Notes under the pieces: generated by a model | What the model was told of the DNA's origin: nothing | Seen by the model: only the letters and a program-made list of their open reading frames with translations | Database searches by the model: none | Program-made: the position numbers and the translations under genes | Source of the DNA: Flavobacterium xueshanense | Lineage (GTDB): Bacteria; Bacteroidota; Bacteroidia; Flavobacteriales; Flavobacteriaceae | DNA: 64,000 nt | Direction: 5' to 3' | Assembly (NCBI RefSeq): GCF_900112975.1 | Contig: NZ_FONQ01000003.1 | Location: 96,589 to 160,588, forward strand | Shown here: positions 46,566 through 57,152 of the stretch, in pieces | Position numbering within the stretch: the first letter of the stretch is position 1 | How the letters are laid out: the number at the start of each line of letters is the position of its first letter

Positions 46566-47666
46566 TTATCCTTTTATATTTTCAATAAACTGATCGAATA
46601 AATAAGAGGAATCATGTGGCCCAGGACTTGCTTCAGGATGGTATTGCACAGAGAAACAATTTTTGTTTTTCACTCGCATTCCCGCTACAGTTCCATCGTT
46701 TAAATGAAGATGTGTAATCTCTAAATCAGGATGATTATCAAGCTCTTCTTTATTTACAGCAAAACCATGATTTTGCGAAGTGATTTCTCCTTTTCCAGTA
46801 ATCAAATTTTTCACGGGGTGATTTATCCCTCTATGACCATTGAACATTTTATAAGTTGAAATTCCATTTGCCAAACCAATTACTTGGTGTCCAAGACAAA
46901 TTCCGAATAAAGGTTTATTATTTTTCAAAATCTCTTTAGCCACTTGAATAGCTCCAGAAAGAGGTTCAGGATCACCAGGGCCATTTGACAAGAAATAACC
47001 ATCCGGATTAAATTCAGCTAAATCTTGATATGATGAATTATAAGGAAATACTTTGATGTAGCAATCTCTTTTAGCAAGGTTGCGAAGAATATTTGTTTTA
47101 ATTCCTAAGTCAAGAGCGGAGATTTTATAGGTTGCATTTTCATCTCCAAAAAAGTAAGGTTCTGTTGTAGAAACTTTAGAAGCTAATTCTAAACCTTTCA
47201 TATCAGGAACTTTTGCCAAAGCCATTTTAAGTTCTTCTAGTGAAGTTTCATCTGTACAGATTACGGCATTCATAGCACCATTGTCACGGATATAGCTCAC
47301 CAAAGCACGTGTATCTACATCAGATATACAGATAAGATTTTGTTTAATAAAATAATCCTCTAAACTTCCTGAAGCATCTACACGAGAATAATTGAAGCTA
47401 AAGTTTTTACAAACTAAACCAGCAATTTTTATGCTTTGCGACTCAACTTCAGCATCATTTACGCCATAATTTCCAATATGCGCATTCGTAGCAACCATTA
47501 GTTGACCAAAGTAAGATGGATCTGTAAATATTTCTTGGTAACCTGTCATTCCTGTATTAAAACAAACTTCTCCAAAAGTAGTTCCGCTAATTCCAATAGA
47601 TTTTCCGTGGAATATGGTTCCGTCACTTAATAAAAGGATTGCTTTTTGTCGTGTTGTATATTTCAT
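46566..47666 (-). CDS. carA: Carbamoyl-phosphate synthase small subunit
   Basis: This 366-residue glutamine amidotransferase has the N-terminal CPSase domain (LLLSDGTIFHGKSIG, GEVCFNTGMTGYQEI) and a class I GATase domain with LFGICLGHQVIGLA (catalytic Cys) and QYHPEASPGPHDS (His/Glu). It supplies ammonia from glutamine to CarB for arginine and pyrimidine synthesis. carB is not adjacent here. A clear promoter and two hairpins lie in its leader. Confidence 0.97.
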   Translation of the reverse strand: MKYTTRQKAILLLSDGTIFHGKSIGISGTTFGEVCFNTGMTGYQEIFTDPSYFGQLMVATNAHIGNYGVNDAEVESQSIKIAGLVCKNFSFNYSRVDASGSLEDYFIKQNLICISDVDTRALVSYIRDNGAMNAVICTDETSLEELKMALAKVPDMKGLELASKVSTTEPYFFGDENATYKISALDLGIKTNILRNLAKRDCYIKVFPYNSSYQDLAEFNPDGYFLSNGPGDPEPLSGAIQVAKEILKNNKPLFGICLGHQVIGLANGISTYKMFNGHRGINHPVKNLITGKGEITSQNHGFAVNKEELDNHPDLEITHLHLNDGTVAGMRVKNKNCFSVQYHPEASPGPHDSSYLFDQFIENIKG

Positions 47667-47677
47667 TCTTTGATTTC

Positions 47678-47727
47678 TATTAATTTTTTAATAGTCTCAT
47701 GCAACTCGAGCAAACTTGTTTCATGAG
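47678..47727 (-). promoter_or_regulatory. Two hairpins in the carA leader
   Basis: In the transcribed strand the first hairpin (47696-47727) pairs CTCATG with CATGAG, extended by TTG/CAA with a small bulge. The second (47678-47695) pairs CTATTAA with TTAATAG around a 4-nt loop, 11 nt before the ATG. Both fall within the predicted 70-nt leader. Whether they regulate is unknown. Confidence 0.5.
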
Positions 47728-47742
47728 TAGTTAAATATTTTG

Positions 47743-47774
47743 CAAATTTAATTCTTTAAAACAGCGAATGCAAT
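47743..47774 (-). promoter_or_regulatory. Promoter of carA
   Basis: On the minus strand ATTG (47771-47774) and TAAATTTG (47743-47750) are separated by exactly 20 bp, matching the Bacteroidota TTG/TAnnTTTG consensus. Transcription should start near 47736. Confidence 0.75.
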
Positions 47775-47830
47775 GTTTTATAAAAATTTATGTTTTTTAA
47801 GTTTTCTTAGGTACCGAAAAAGTTTTAAAA

Positions 47831-47908
47831 TAGCCCCGATTAAAGTGGAAATCCTTTTTCTTTTTTCTTTAAAAAAGAAAAAGATTGCAACGGAAAGCGG
47901 GAGGACTA
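47831..47908. repeat. Intergenic palindromic element (TAGCCC...GCGGGAG type), copy 2
   Basis: TAGCCCCGATTAAAGTGG, then CTTTTTCTTTTTTC and its complement GAAAAAG around a short centre, then TTGCAACGGAAAGCGGGAGG. The outer and inner parts match the copy at 38769-38858. It lies upstream of the carA promoter and downstream of the rplQ terminator. Confidence 0.78.
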
Positions 47909-47947
47909 GTTTTAAAAAACTCTAAATATCGTGCTTCGAAACACATC

Positions 47948-47982
47948 AAAAAAAAAGGATAAACTACAAATAGCTTATCCTT
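47948..47982 (-). terminator. Terminator of the rplQ end of the ribosomal operon
   Basis: AAGGATAA pairs with TTATCCTT, extendable by three pairs (CTA/TAG) around CAAA, followed on the minus strand by a run of T. It lies 28 bp after the rplQ stop. Confidence 0.85.
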
Positions 47983-48009
47983 GATTTTATTGAATGATTA
48001 TTTTCATAA

Positions 48010-48495
48010 TTACTCAGCAGTCTCTGTAGTTGTTTCAGTTTCGGCAGCTGTTGCTTCAGTAGCATCATCTTTCTTAGCTTTACCACCACGACGGCTTTTT
48101 GCTTTTTTAACTTCTTTTTTACCACCATTGTAAAGCTCATTGAAATCTACCAATTCGATCATTGCCATATCAGCATTATCTCCTAAACGATTTCCAACTT
48201 TAATGATACGAGTGTATCCACCTGGACGGTCTCCTACTTTGGCAGCTACGTCTCTGAACAAGTCAGTTACAGCATATTTGCTACGTAAGTAAGCAAAAAC
48301 GATACGACGATTGTGAGTCGTATCCGCTTTAGATTTTGTTATAAGCGGCTCAACAAATTGTTTAAGCGCTTTTGCTTTAGCGACAGTGGTGTTAATACGT
48401 TTGTGCTCGATAAGAGAACAAGCCATATTAGCTAACATAGATTTTCTATGCGCAGTCTGTCTGCTTAAGTGATTGAATTTTTTTCCGTGTCTCAT
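48010..48495 (-). CDS. rplQ: 50S ribosomal protein L17
   Basis: This 161-residue protein starts [20 protein letters not shown], the L17 signature. The core ends near residue 120 ([16 protein letters not shown]), and an Ala/Lys/Glu/Thr-rich tail of about 40 residues follows, as is common in Bacteroidota. It is the last gene of the operon, 31 bp after rpoA. Confidence 0.97.
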   Translation of the reverse strand: MRHGKKFNHLSRQTAHRKSMLANMACSLIEHKRINTTVAKAKALKQFVEPLITKSKADTTHNRRIVFAYLRSKYAVTDLFRDVAAKVGDRPGGYTRIIKVGNRLGDNADMAMIELVDFNELYNGGKKEVKKAKSRRGGKAKKDDATEATAAETETTTETAE

Positions 48496-48526
48496 TGCTA
48501 TGTAAATTTAAACCTTGCGGCTTAGA

Positions 48527-49519
48527 TTATTCTTTATCTAGTTTATATTTTGCTAAATCCATACCGAAGTTTAAATTTTTAACTGCAACAAGTTCATCAA
48601 GTTCAGTTAAAGATTTTTTACCAAAATTACGGAATTTCATTAGGTCATTTTTATTGAACGATACTAAATCACCAAGTGTATCAACTTCAGCCGCTTTCAA
48701 ACAATTTAATGCTCTAACAGAAAGATCCATATCAACAAGCTTCGTTTTAAGCAATTGTCTCATGTGTAATGATTCTTCATCATATGATTCTGTTTGTGCA
48801 ATTTCGTCAGCCTCAAGTGTAATTCTTTCGTCAGAGAACAACATAAAATGGTGTATTAAAACTTTGGCAGCTTCAGTAAGAGCATCTTTTGGATTGATTG
48901 AACCATCAGTTTTGATTTCAAAAACTAATTTTTCATAATCTGTTTTTTGCTCTACACGAAAGTTTTCAATTGCATACTTTACATTTTTTACCGGAGTAAA
49001 AATGGAGTCAGTAAAAATAGTTCCAATTGCAGCATTCTGTTTTTTGTTCTCTTCAGCAGGAACATATCCTCTACCTTTTTCGATAGTTAAATCGAAATTA
49101 AGTTTGATTTTACTGTCTAAATTACAGATAACAAGTTCTGGATTCAAAACTTGGAAACCTGAAATAAATTTTTGAAAATCACCAGCTGTTAATTGATCTT
49201 TACCTGAAACAGATATAGTAACTGATTCATTATCGATATCTTCAATTTGACGTTTGAAACGTACTTGTTTAAGATTAAGGATAATTTCGGTAACGTCTTC
49301 AACAACTCCTGGAATAGTAGAAAATTCATGATCTACACCTTCAATGCGAACAGATGTAATTGCATAACCTTCTAATGCTGAAAGCAAAACTCTTCTAAGT
49401 GCATTACCAACGGTCAATCCGTAACCAGGTTCTAAAGGTCTGAATTCAAACTTACCTTCAAAATCGGTTGAATCGATCATGATAACTTTATCGGGCTTCT
49501 GAAAATTAAATATTGCCAT
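48527..49519 (-). CDS. rpoA: RNA polymerase subunit alpha
   Basis: This 330-residue protein has the N-terminal assembly domain ([34 protein letters not shown]) to about residue 235. The C-terminal DNA-contacting domain has [19 protein letters not shown] and [18 protein letters not shown]. It dimerises to start polymerase assembly. It sits between rpsD and rplQ, the usual order. Confidence 0.98.
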   Translation of the reverse strand: MAIFNFQKPDKVIMIDSTDFEGKFEFRPLEPGYGLTVGNALRRVLLSALEGYAITSVRIEGVDHEFSTIPGVVEDVTEIILNLKQVRFKRQIEDIDNESVTISVSGKDQLTAGDFQKFISGFQVLNPELVICNLDSKIKLNFDLTIEKGRGYVPAEENKKQNAAIGTIFTDSIFTPVKNVKYAIENFRVEQKTDYEKLVFEIKTDGSINPKDALTEAAKVLIHHFMLFSDERITLEADEIAQTESYDEESLHMRQLLKTKLVDMDLSVRALNCLKAAEVDTLGDLVSFNKNDLMKFRNFGKKSLTELDELVAVKNLNFGMDLAKYKLDKE

Positions 49520-49540
49520 AAATTTCGACTAAGTCAATTA

Positions 49541-50146
49541 TTATTTGTTGTACAACTCTACGATTAATTGTTCTTTAATGTTTTCTGGGATTTGAAGTCT
49601 CGCAGGTACAGAAACAAAAGTACCTTCTTTGACATCATTATTCCAAGTAATCCATTCATAAACATGACTTGAATTATATAAAGAACGTTCGATAGCTTCT
49701 AAAGACTTAGATTTTTCACGAACTGCAACTTTATCACCAGGTTTAAGGTGGTAAGAAGCAATATTTACAACATCACCGTTGACAGTGATGTGTCTGTGAG
49801 AAACAAGCTGTCTAGCGCCTCTTCTAGAAGGAGCAATACCCATTCTAAAAACAACGTTATCTAATCTTGCTTCACATAATTGTAAAAGAACTTCACCAGT
49901 AACACCTTTAGTAGCTGACGCTTTTTTGAATAAACCTCTGAATTGTTTTTCTAAAATTCCGTAAGAATATTTAGCTTTTTGTTTTTCCATTAACTGGATA
50001 GCAAATTCAGATTTTTTTCCTCTTTTTTTAGCCATCCCGTGTTGTCCGGGTGGATAATTTCTTTTTTCGAAAGCTTTATCGTCTCCGAAGATTGCTTCGC
50101 CGAATTTACGTGCGATTCTTGTACTTGGACCAGTATATCTTGCCAT
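49541..50146 (-). CDS. rpsD: 30S ribosomal protein S4
   Basis: This 201-residue protein has the S4 RNA-binding domain ([35 protein letters not shown]) and an N-terminal part with [19 protein letters not shown]. The Cys residues of zinc-binding S4 forms are absent. It nucleates 16S rRNA folding. An 87-bp spacer precedes it, longer than most in the operon. Confidence 0.97.
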   Translation of the reverse strand: MARYTGPSTRIARKFGEAIFGDDKAFEKRNYPPGQHGMAKKRGKKSEFAIQLMEKQKAKYSYGILEKQFRGLFKKASATKGVTGEVLLQLCEARLDNVVFRMGIAPSRRGARQLVSHRHITVNGDVVNIASYHLKPGDKVAVREKSKSLEAIERSLYNSSHVYEWITWNNDVKEGTFVSVPARLQIPENIKEQLIVELYNK

Positions 50147-50233
50147 TTTAAATTGTTTGAGGTAGAGATTATGAATTCAGGTCTTATCCTTCGATAATCG
50201 TTATTCTACCCAGGTTATACTAAAAATATATTA

Positions 50234-50617
50234 TTAAACTCTACGTCTTTTAGGAGGACGACATCCATTGTGAGGCATTGGAGTAACATCGATAATCTCT
50301 GTAACTTCAATTCCACCATTATGCAAAGAACGAATAGCAGACTCACGTCCGTTTCCTGGTCCTTTTACATAAACTTTTACTTTTTTAAGTCCAGCCTCAA
50401 GAGCTACTTTGCTACAATCTTCTGCTGCCATTTGGGCTGCGTATGGAGTGTTCTTTTTAGAACCTCTAAAACCCATCTTACCAGCTGACGACCAAGAAAT
50501 AACTTCACCTTTTTTGTTTGTCAAAGAAATGATGATGTTATTGAAGGTAGCAGAAATATGAGCCTCTCCCGTTGATTCAACGATAACTTTACGTTTTTTT
50601 GCAGTTGCTTTAGCCAT
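50234..50617 (-). CDS. rpsK: 30S ribosomal protein S11
   Basis: This 127-residue protein has [33 protein letters not shown] and the C-terminal [16 protein letters not shown], all S11 landmarks. It forms part of the 30S platform. It lies 8 bp downstream of rpsM. Confidence 0.98.
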   Translation of the reverse strand: MAKATAKKRKVIVESTGEAHISATFNNIIISLTNKKGEVISWSSAGKMGFRGSKKNTPYAAQMAAEDCSKVALEAGLKKVKVYVKGPGNGRESAIRSLHNGGIEVTEIIDVTPMPHNGCRPPKRRRV

Positions 50618-50625
50618 ATTACTTA

Positions 50626-51000
50626 TTATTTAGTTGCTTTTTTCTTGTTGGCAACAGTTTTTCTTTTACCTTTTCTTGTTCTAGAGTTGTTTTTAGTTCT
50701 TTGTCCTCTTAAAGGAAGACCAGTTCTATGACGGATACCTCTATAACATCCAATATCCATTAAACGTTTGATGTTTAAAGAAACTTCAGAACGTAATTCT
50801 CCTTCAATTTTAAAAGTCGATACCGCTTCACGAATTGCTCCGATCTCGTCATCATTCCAATCTTGAACTTTTTTATCTTGGCTAACTTGAGCTTTTTCTA
50901 AAATCTCAACAGCTCTACTTTTTCCTAATCCAAAGATGTAGGTAAGTGCTATAACACCTCTCTTATTTTTTGGGATATCTACCCCTGCTATTCTTGCCAT
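50626..51000 (-). CDS. rpsM: 30S ribosomal protein S13
   Basis: This 124-residue protein starts [20 protein letters not shown] and ends with the basic [19 protein letters not shown] region that contacts tRNA at the P site. [15 protein letters not shown] is diagnostic. It follows rpmJ by 2 bp. Confidence 0.98.
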   Translation of the reverse strand: MARIAGVDIPKNKRGVIALTYIFGLGKSRAVEILEKAQVSQDKKVQDWNDDEIGAIREAVSTFKIEGELRSEVSLNIKRLMDIGCYRGIRHRTGLPLRGQRTKNNSRTRKGKRKTVANKKKATK

Positions 51001-51002
51001 AA

Positions 51003-51119
51003 TTATCCTTGTCTTTGTTTAAATCTAGGATTCTTTTTGTTTATTACGTACAATCTCCCTTTTCTTCGCACAATCTTGCACTCGGGACTTCTCTTTTTTA
51101 CTGAAGCTCTAACTTTCAT
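51003..51119 (-). CDS. rpmJ: 50S ribosomal protein L36
   Basis: This 38-residue protein starts [20 protein letters not shown] and ends PRFKQRQG. Of the zinc ligands in classical L36 (three Cys and one His) only one Cys, at position 14, remains; the others are Ser, Asn and Phe. It is therefore the zinc-free form. It lies between infA and rpsM, the usual place. Confidence 0.96.
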   Translation of the reverse strand: MKVRASVKKRSPECKIVRRKGRLYVINKKNPRFKQRQG

Positions 51120-51131
51120 TTTGAATATCCT

Positions 51132-51347
51132 TTAATATCTATAAGTAATTCTTGCTTTTGACAAATCGTAAGGGCTCATTTCTAGTTTCACTTTATCACC
51201 AGGTAATAATTTGATGTAATGCATACGCATTTTTCCAGATATGTGGGCGATTACAATATGTCCATTTTCTAATTCTACACGGAACATCGCATTTGATAAT
51301 GCCTCAATGATTGATCCGTCTTGTTCTATTGCTGATTGTTTTGCCAT
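51132..51347 (-). CDS. infA: Translation initiation factor IF-1
   Basis: This 71-residue S1-fold protein has [40 protein letters not shown] and [12 protein letters not shown]. It helps IF-2 and IF-3 start translation. It lies 4 bp after secY with no map or adk between them. Confidence 0.98.
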   Translation of the reverse strand: MAKQSAIEQDGSIIEALSNAMFRVELENGHIVIAHISGKMRMHYIKLLPGDKVKLEMSPYDLSKARITYRY

Positions 51348-51351
51348 AAAG

Positions 51352-52698
51352 TTAAGCTACTGCTTTTCTATTTTTACCACTTTTCATTAAACCGTCATAA
51401 TGTCTGTTCAACAAATATGAATTGATTTGCTGCATTGTGTCTATGGCAACTCCAACCATAATTATTAATGAAGTACCTCCAAAAAACATTGCCCAAGATT
51501 GTTGAACATCCATAACACTTACAATTATTGCCGGGAACACAGCGATTAGAGCAAGAAATAAAGACCCTGGAAAAGTTATTAAAGACATCACTTTGTCAAG
51601 ATAATCAGATGTTTCAACTCCTGGTCTGATACCTGGAATAAACCCACCGCTTCTCTTTAAATCATCAGACATCTTGTTAGTAGGAACAGTAATGGCAGTG
51701 TAAAAGAAAGTAAACACAATTATTAAAGTTGCAAATACAAAATTATACCAAAAACCAAACATATTGCTAAAAGCGCCAACGACAGACTGTGATGCATCAG
51801 ATTTAGACAACCCAGCTAAAGCAGCTGGTATAAACATAATTGCTTGTGCAAATATTATTGGCATAACCCCTGAAGCGTTAAGCTTTAAAGGAATCCATTG
51901 TCTATTGCCATTCAACATGTCTTGTTCGAAATCACCTGAAGTAGTACGACGAGCATATTGTACAGGAATTCTTCTGACCGCCATTACTAAAAGTACGCAA
52001 CAAATAATAACCAATAACCAGATGATGATTTCGATAACCAACAACATTGGACCACCATTATTATTGGTAACCCTTGTTGTAAACTCTTGAATAAAGGCTT
52101 GAGGAAATCTAGCCAATATACCAACCATAATTAACAATGATATACCATTTCCTATTCCTTTATCTGTAATTTTTTCACCTAACCACATGGCAAAAATTGT
52201 ACCTGTAACTAAGATAACTACCGAGGAAAATAAGAATTCAAAAGAATTGAATCCTAATAAGAATGCATTACTAGGTAATGTTCTATATAAATTGTAGATG
52301 TAAGTTGGACCTTGAACTAAAGTAATCCCTATTGTCAACCAACGAGTAATTTGATTAATCTTTTTTCTACCACTCTCTCCATCACTTTGAAGTTTTTGCA
52401 AATAAGGAATCGCAATTCCCATCAACTGAACTACAATAGAAGCAGAAATATAAGGCATAATACCTAAGGCAAAAACGGAAGCTTGCGAAAAAGCGCCTCC
52501 AGTAAACATGTCAAGAATTGAACCAATCCCTTCTTTAGTTTGCCCAGCTAAATTACCTAATTGAGTAGCATCAATACCTGGCAGGGTCACTTGTGCCCCA
52601 AAACGATAAACCAAAAGTAAACCTAATGTTATTAAGATTCTATTTTTCAGTTCTTCGATTTTCCAAACATTACTTATTGATTCAATAAATTTCTTCAT
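51352..52698 (-). CDS. secY: Protein translocase subunit SecY
   Basis: This 448-residue protein has ten membrane segments. [33 protein letters not shown] and the cytosolic loop before [18 protein letters not shown] are SecY landmarks. [16 protein letters not shown] occurs in the late loop that contacts SecA and ribosomes. It forms the export channel with SecE and SecG. Confidence 0.98.
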   Translation of the reverse strand: MKKFIESISNVWKIEELKNRILITLGLLLVYRFGAQVTLPGIDATQLGNLAGQTKEGIGSILDMFTGGAFSQASVFALGIMPYISASIVVQLMGIAIPYLQKLQSDGESGRKKINQITRWLTIGITLVQGPTYIYNLYRTLPSNAFLLGFNSFEFLFSSVVILVTGTIFAMWLGEKITDKGIGNGISLLIMVGILARFPQAFIQEFTTRVTNNNGGPMLLVIEIIIWLLVIICCVLLVMAVRRIPVQYARRTTSGDFEQDMLNGNRQWIPLKLNASGVMPIIFAQAIMFIPAALAGLSKSDASQSVVGAFSNMFGFWYNFVFATLIIVFTFFYTAITVPTNKMSDDLKRSGGFIPGIRPGVETSDYLDKVMSLITFPGSLFLALIAVFPAIIVSVMDVQQSWAMFFGGTSLIIMVGVAIDTMQQINSYLLNRHYDGLMKSGKNRKAVA

Positions 52699-52711
52699 CT
52701 TAATTGAAAAA

Positions 52712-53164
52712 TTACATTGTTACTGCTTCTCCACCAGCAGCTTCAATAGCAGCTTTTGCAGTAGCAGTAAATTTGTGAGCGGTTACTTTTAATTTTGCTG
52801 TCAATTCACCTCTACCTAAAATCTTAACGATCTCATTTTTAGTAGCTAAACGATTAGCAACATAAACTGTCATATCAACAGTATCTTTAATAACACCATT
52901 ATCAACTAAAAGTTGAAGTGTATCAAGATTTACACCTTCGTAATCTTTACGATTGATGTTTGTAAAACCAAACTTAGGCACACGTCTTTGAAGAGGCATC
53001 TGCCCACCTTCAAAACCAATCTTTTTAGAATAACCAGAACGAGATTTTGCTCCTTTGTGACCTCTTGCAGAAGTACCACCTTTTCCAGAACCTTCTCCTC
53101 TACCTAATCTTTTATTTTGATTGTGCGTAGAACCTTCAGCAGGTTGTAAGTTACTTAAATTCAT
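52712..53164 (-). CDS. rplO: 50S ribosomal protein L15
   Basis: This 150-residue protein has [26 protein letters not shown] N-terminal glycine/basic sequence and [17 protein letters not shown], the L15 signature. It binds 23S rRNA late in 50S assembly. Confidence 0.97.
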   Translation of the reverse strand: MNLSNLQPAEGSTHNQNKRLGRGEGSGKGGTSARGHKGAKSRSGYSKKIGFEGGQMPLQRRVPKFGFTNINRKDYEGVNLDTLQLLVDNGVIKDTVDMTVYVANRLATKNEIVKILGRGELTAKLKVTAHKFTATAKAAIEAAGGEAVTM

Positions 53165-53175
53165 AACAGTATTTG

Positions 53176-53358
53176 TTATTTAGCTTCTTCAACAGAAACT
53201 AAGTGTTTAACTTTATTTATCATCCCAAGGATTGTAGGGTTTGAATCATGCTCTACAATTTGTCCCATTTTACGTAGACCTAAAGCTTCTAATCCTCTCT
53301 TTTGAGTAAGAGGACAGTTGATTTTGCTTCTAACTTGTTTTACTAATAATTTAGCCAT
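53176..53358 (-). CDS. rpmD: 50S ribosomal protein L30
   Basis: This 60-residue protein has [21 protein letters not shown], then [21 protein letters not shown], the L30 pattern, and normal length. It lies between rpsE and rplO as usual. Confidence 0.97.
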   Translation of the reverse strand: MAKLLVKQVRSKINCPLTQKRGLEALGLRKMGQIVEHDSNPTILGMINKVKHLVSVEEAK

Positions 53359-53370
53359 AATTTCCTTGAA

Positions 53371-53898
53371 TTAACCTTTAAAAACTTTTTCTAAAGAAAC
53401 ACCCCTTTGTTTTGCAACAGTATAAGCACTTCTCATTTGTAATAAAGCATCAAAAGTTGCTTTCACTACGTTGTGAGGATTTGAAGATCCTTGAGATTTA
53501 GATAATACATCATGAATTCCAACTGATTCAAGAACTGAACGAACAGCTCCACCAGCAATAACTCCTGTACCATGAGAGGCAGGAATTAAGAATACACGTG
53601 CACCACCAAATTTACCTTTTTGTTCGTGAGGAACTGATTGACCATTCAAAGGAATTTTTACTAAATTTTTCTTAGCATCTTCCACTGCTTTCGCAATTGC
53701 TTCAGAAACATCTTTAGATTTTCCTAATCCGTGTCCAACCACTCCGTTTTCATCACCTACAACTACAATAGCAGAAAAACCGAAAGCTCTACCACCCTTT
53801 GTAACCTTAGTAACACGATTAACACTTACCAAACGATCTTTTAATTCAAGACCACTCGGTTTTACTAACTCTACATTCTTGTATTTACTATTAGACAT
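53371..53898 (-). CDS. rpsE: 30S ribosomal protein S5
   Basis: This 175-residue protein has the double-stranded RNA-binding N-domain ([38 protein letters not shown]) and a C-domain with [20 protein letters not shown]. It contributes to decoding accuracy. Confidence 0.98.
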   Translation of the reverse strand: MSNSKYKNVELVKPSGLELKDRLVSVNRVTKVTKGGRAFGFSAIVVVGDENGVVGHGLGKSKDVSEAIAKAVEDAKKNLVKIPLNGQSVPHEQKGKFGGARVFLIPASHGTGVIAGGAVRSVLESVGIHDVLSKSQGSSNPHNVVKATFDALLQMRSAYTVAKQRGVSLEKVFKG

Positions 53899-53904
53899 AC
53901 TATA

Positions 53905-54255
53905 TTAGAATTTAAGTCCAGCCGCTCTTGCGCCTTCCGCTAATGATTTAATACGTCCGTGATATAAATAACCTCCTCTATCGAAAGTTACTACGTCTAT
54001 CCCAGCTTTTAAAGCTTTTTCAGCAACTAGTTTTCCAACTGCTGTAGCAACTTCAATGTTCGTACCGTTACCTATTTCTTTTTCTCTTGAAGAAGCCGCC
54101 AACAATGTAACTCCGTTTACGTCATCAATAAGTTGAGCATAAATTTCTTTGTTACTTCTAAACACAGATAGTCTTGGATTAGTAGCAGTACCACTAATTG
54201 TTTTTCTAATTCTGAATCTAATTCGTTGTCTTCTTTCAGGTTTTGTTAATGACAT
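53905..54255 (-). CDS. rplR: 50S ribosomal protein L18
   Basis: This 116-residue protein has [20 protein letters not shown] and [20 protein letters not shown] near the end, typical of L18. It binds 5S rRNA with L5. Confidence 0.97.
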   Translation of the reverse strand: MSLTKPERRQRIRFRIRKTISGTATNPRLSVFRSNKEIYAQLIDDVNGVTLLAASSREKEIGNGTNIEVATAVGKLVAEKALKAGIDVVTFDRGGYLYHGRIKSLAEGARAAGLKF

Positions 54256-54266
54256 AATCTTATTTT

Positions 54267-54809
54267 TTAAGCTGATTTACCTGCTTTTCTTCTTAATACT
54301 TCACCTACAAATTTAACACCTTTTCCTTTGTACGGCTCAGGCTTACGGAAACCTCTGATTTTCGCAGCTACCTGACCTAAAAGTTGTTTGTCAAATGATG
54401 TTAACTTAACGATCGGGTTTTTACCTTTTTCAGATATAGTTTCTAAAGTTACTTCTGGAGCAATTTCTAAGACTATATTGTGAGAGTAACCAAGTGCTAA
54501 ATCTAACTTTTGTCCTTGATTTGAAGCTCTATAACCAACTCCTACCAATTCTAATGACTTAGTAAAACCATCTGTTACACCGATAATCATGTTATTGATT
54601 AAAGATCTGTACAAACCGTGTTTTGCTCTTTGGTCTTTGTGATCAGAAGACCTATCTACTTGAACTAGATCCCCTTCAACTGTTACAGTTACGTCCGAAA
54701 ACTCCTGAGTTAGTTGACCATTTTTTCCTTTTACCGTAATAATACCATTAGCAACTGAAACAGTTACTCCTGCTGGTATTGTTACTGGGCTTTTACCTAT
54801 TCTTGACAT
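54267..54809 (-). CDS. rplF: 50S ribosomal protein L6
   Basis: This 180-residue protein has [33 protein letters not shown] and the C-terminal [20 protein letters not shown], all L6 hallmarks. It lies near the factor-binding site. Confidence 0.98.
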   Translation of the reverse strand: MSRIGKSPVTIPAGVTVSVANGIITVKGKNGQLTQEFSDVTVTVEGDLVQVDRSSDHKDQRAKHGLYRSLINNMIIGVTDGFTKSLELVGVGYRASNQGQKLDLALGYSHNIVLEIAPEVTLETISEKGKNPIVKLTSFDKQLLGQVAAKIRGFRKPEPYKGKGVKFVGEVLRRKAGKSA

Positions 54810-54827
54810 CTTATATAGTCTTTAAAA

Positions 54828-55226
54828 TTAGTATACGTAACAAATTACTTCGCCACCAACATTCAATTGTTTAGCTTTCTTTCCAGTCATTAAACCTTTA
54901 GAAGTAGAAACAATAGCAATTCCTAATCCGTTAAGGATTCTAGGAATACTTGAAGAACTTGAATATTTACGTAAACCTGGTTTACTAATTCTTTGGATAT
55001 CTTTAATTACTGACTCTTTAGTATCTTTATCATACTTCAAAGCGATTTTGATTGAACCCTGAACAGCGTTGTCTTCAAATTTGTAACTCAAGATATAACC
55101 TTGATCAAATAAGATCTTAGTTATTTCTTTTTTTAGATTAGATGCAGGAATTTCGACAACTTTGTGGTTTGCAGCCACAGCGTTACGAACTCTTGTCAAA
55201 TAATCTGCAATAGGATCTGTATACAT
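54828..55226 (-). CDS. rpsH: 30S ribosomal protein S8
   Basis: This 132-residue protein has [39 protein letters not shown] and [14 protein letters not shown], typical of S8. In many bacteria S8 represses its own operon by binding mRNA. The 123-bp structured spacer just upstream is notable in that light. Confidence 0.98.
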   Translation of the reverse strand: MYTDPIADYLTRVRNAVAANHKVVEIPASNLKKEITKILFDQGYILSYKFEDNAVQGSIKIALKYDKDTKESVIKDIQRISKPGLRKYSSSSSIPRILNGLGIAIVSTSKGLMTGKKAKQLNVGGEVICYVY

Positions 55227-55240
55227 ATGTATTAATTTGC

Positions 55241-55329
55241 GGTTTTGGTTTTCAACAAACGATTTGCCGAACCTAAAACCAATTTATAAATGTTTATGAT
55301 ACAGACAAAACATACGTTAAGTCTGTATC
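55241..55329 (-). promoter_or_regulatory. Two hairpins in the rpsN-rpsH spacer
   Basis: In the transcribed direction the first hairpin (55298-55329) is a perfect 9-bp stem, GATACAGAC with GTCTGTATC, around a 14-nt loop. The second (55241-55280) pairs GGTTTT-GGTT with AACC-T-AAAACC, ten pairs with one bulge, ending about 15 nt before the rpsH ATG. It is the longest spacer inside the operon after rpsJ-rplC. A ribosomal-protein binding site is inferred, not shown. Confidence 0.65.
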
Positions 55330-55349
55330 AGGACGCAATAAATTACGTC

Positions 55350-55619
55350 TTACCAAGATGCCTTTTTAACGCCAGGTATTAATCCGTTATTTGCCATTTC
55401 ACGAAATGTAACACGTGAAAGACCGAATTGACGCATATACCCTCTTGGTCTACCTGTTAATTTACAACGATTGTGCAAACGAACTGGCGAAGCATTTTTT
55501 GGTAACTTTTGCAAACCTACGAAATCTCCAGCTTCTAACAAAGCTTTTCTTTTCTCAGCATACTTAGCTACTGTTTTTTCTCTCTTAACCTCGCGGGCTT
55601 TCATTGATTCTTTAGCCAT
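55350..55619 (-). CDS. rpsN: 30S ribosomal protein S14
   Basis: This 89-residue protein is of the long, zinc-free type ([20 protein letters not shown], then [20 protein letters not shown]). Only one Cys remains where the short form has CxxC. It is the standard 30S-head protein. Confidence 0.97.
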   Translation of the reverse strand: MAKESMKAREVKREKTVAKYAEKRKALLEAGDFVGLQKLPKNASPVRLHNRCKLTGRPRGYMRQFGLSRVTFREMANNGLIPGVKKASW

Positions 55620-55622
55620 GTC

Positions 55623-56174
55623 TTAATTCTTTTTAAAAGGTAATCCTAATTCTGTTAATAGAGACTTTGCTTCTTTATCTGTTTTTGCACTAGTTACAAA
55701 AGAAATATCCATTCCTGAAATTTTGTTTACTTTATCAATATCAATTTCTGGGAAAATGATTTGTTCCAAAACTCCAAGATTATAATTTCCTCTTCCGTCA
55801 AAACCAGTAGCTTTAATGCCACCGAAATCTCTTACACGTGGTAAAGCTGAAGTAATAAGTCTGTCTAAAAACTCATACATTCTTTCTCCACGCAACGTAA
55901 CTTTTGCTCCAATCGGCATCCCTTTTCTCAATTTAAATGACGCAACGTCTTTCTTTGAAATAGTAGATACTGCTTTCTGTCCAGTGATCTTTGTTAACTC
56001 ATCAACTGCATAGTCAATAAGTTTTTTATCGGATACAGCTGCACCAACTCCTTTACTCAAAACGATTTTTTCCAATTTTGGAACTTGCATTACGTTTACG
56101 TATCCGAATTCCTCTTTAAGAGCAGCAATTACTCTGCTCTTATATTCTTCTTTTAGTCTAGGTATATATGCCAT
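55623..56174 (-). CDS. rplE: 50S ribosomal protein L5
   Basis: This 183-residue protein has [37 protein letters not shown] and [19 protein letters not shown], all characteristic of L5. It binds 5S rRNA and contacts P-site tRNA. Confidence 0.98.
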   Translation of the reverse strand: MAYIPRLKEEYKSRVIAALKEEFGYVNVMQVPKLEKIVLSKGVGAAVSDKKLIDYAVDELTKITGQKAVSTISKKDVASFKLRKGMPIGAKVTLRGERMYEFLDRLITSALPRVRDFGGIKATGFDGRGNYNLGVLEQIIFPEIDIDKVNKISGMDISFVTSAKTDKEAKSLLTELGLPFKKN

Positions 56175-56176
56175 TA

Positions 56177-56491
56177 CTATAGTACTTGATTAGATTTTTT
56201 TGAAAATCTTACTTTCTTATCTCCTTCTACTCTAATACCTACTCTGGTTGTTTCCTTAGTTTTAGGATCAATTAAAGAAATATTAGATATTTGTATCGAA
56301 GCTTCTTTCTTTACGATACCACCCTGAGGGCTTTTTGCACTAGGTTTCGTATGTTTTGAAACCATGTTTACACCTTCAACAATCGCTTTGTTCTTCTCAC
56401 GGTAAACACGAACAACTTTACCTTCAGCACCTTTATGGTCTCCAGCAATTACTCTTACAATGTCACCTGATTTTATTTTTAGCTTTATCAT
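56177..56491 (-). CDS. rplX: 50S ribosomal protein L24
   Basis: This 104-residue protein has a KOW motif ([20 protein letters not shown]) and [20 protein letters not shown], typical of L24, an early 50S assembly protein. It lies 12 bp after rplN. Confidence 0.97.
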   Translation of the reverse strand: MIKLKIKSGDIVRVIAGDHKGAEGKVVRVYREKNKAIVEGVNMVSKHTKPSAKSPQGGIVKKEASIQISNISLIDPKTKETTRVGIRVEGDKKVRFSKKSNQVL

Positions 56492-56503
56492 CTTAAAAAC
56501 GAA

Positions 56504-56872
56504 TTAAAGCACTTCTGGTGCTAATGATACAATTTTCATGAATTGTTTTTCACGAAGTTCTCTTGCTACCGGACCAAAAACACGAGTTCCTCTCATTTCA
56601 CCAGCAGCATTCAATAACACACATGCGTTGTCATCAAATCTAATGTATGAACCATCGGCTCTTCTTACTTCTTTTTTGGTACGTACAACAACTGCAGTTG
56701 AAACAGCTCCTTTTTTAACGCTTCCGTTAGGAGCAGTATCTTTGATAGAAACTACAATCTTGTCACCAACAGAGGCATACCTTCTTTTAGTACCTCCTAA
56801 AACACGGATAGTTAAAACTTCCTTTGCTCCAGTGTTATCTGCTACTTTTAGTCTTGATTCTTGTTGTACCAT
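56504..56872 (-). CDS. rplN: 50S ribosomal protein L14
   Basis: This 122-residue protein has [20 protein letters not shown] and the L14 signature around [20 protein letters not shown] sequence and [15 protein letters not shown]. It has normal length. Confidence 0.98.
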   Translation of the reverse strand: MVQQESRLKVADNTGAKEVLTIRVLGGTKRRYASVGDKIVVSIKDTAPNGSVKKGAVSTAVVVRTKKEVRRADGSYIRFDDNACVLLNAAGEMRGTRVFGPVARELREKQFMKIVSLAPEVL

Positions 56873-56874
56873 AA

Positions 56875-57135
56875 TTATTTAGCTCTTTCTAAGATTTCAA
56901 CTAACCTCCAACATTTTGTCTTACTTAAAGGACGCGTTTCGCTAATCCTTACCGTATCTCCAACGTTACAGTCGTTCTTTTCGTCGTGTGCGTGATACTT
57001 TTTAGTTTTCAACACGAACTTACCGTATAATGGGTGTTTTACTTTACGCACTTCAGCAACAACAATAGATTTATCCATTTTGTCCGAAGTAACAACACCA
57101 ACTCTTTCTTTTCTTAAATTTCTTTTTTCTTCCAT
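56875..57135 (-). CDS. rpsQ: 30S ribosomal protein S17
   Basis: This 86-residue OB-fold protein has [20 protein letters not shown] and [19 protein letters not shown], the S17 pattern. It binds the 5' domain of 16S rRNA. Confidence 0.97.
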   Translation of the reverse strand: MEEKRNLRKERVGVVTSDKMDKSIVVAEVRKVKHPLYGKFVLKTKKYHAHDEKNDCNVGDTVRISETRPLSKTKCWRLVEILERAK

Positions 57136-57152
57136 CTTTCAGCAGACTACAG

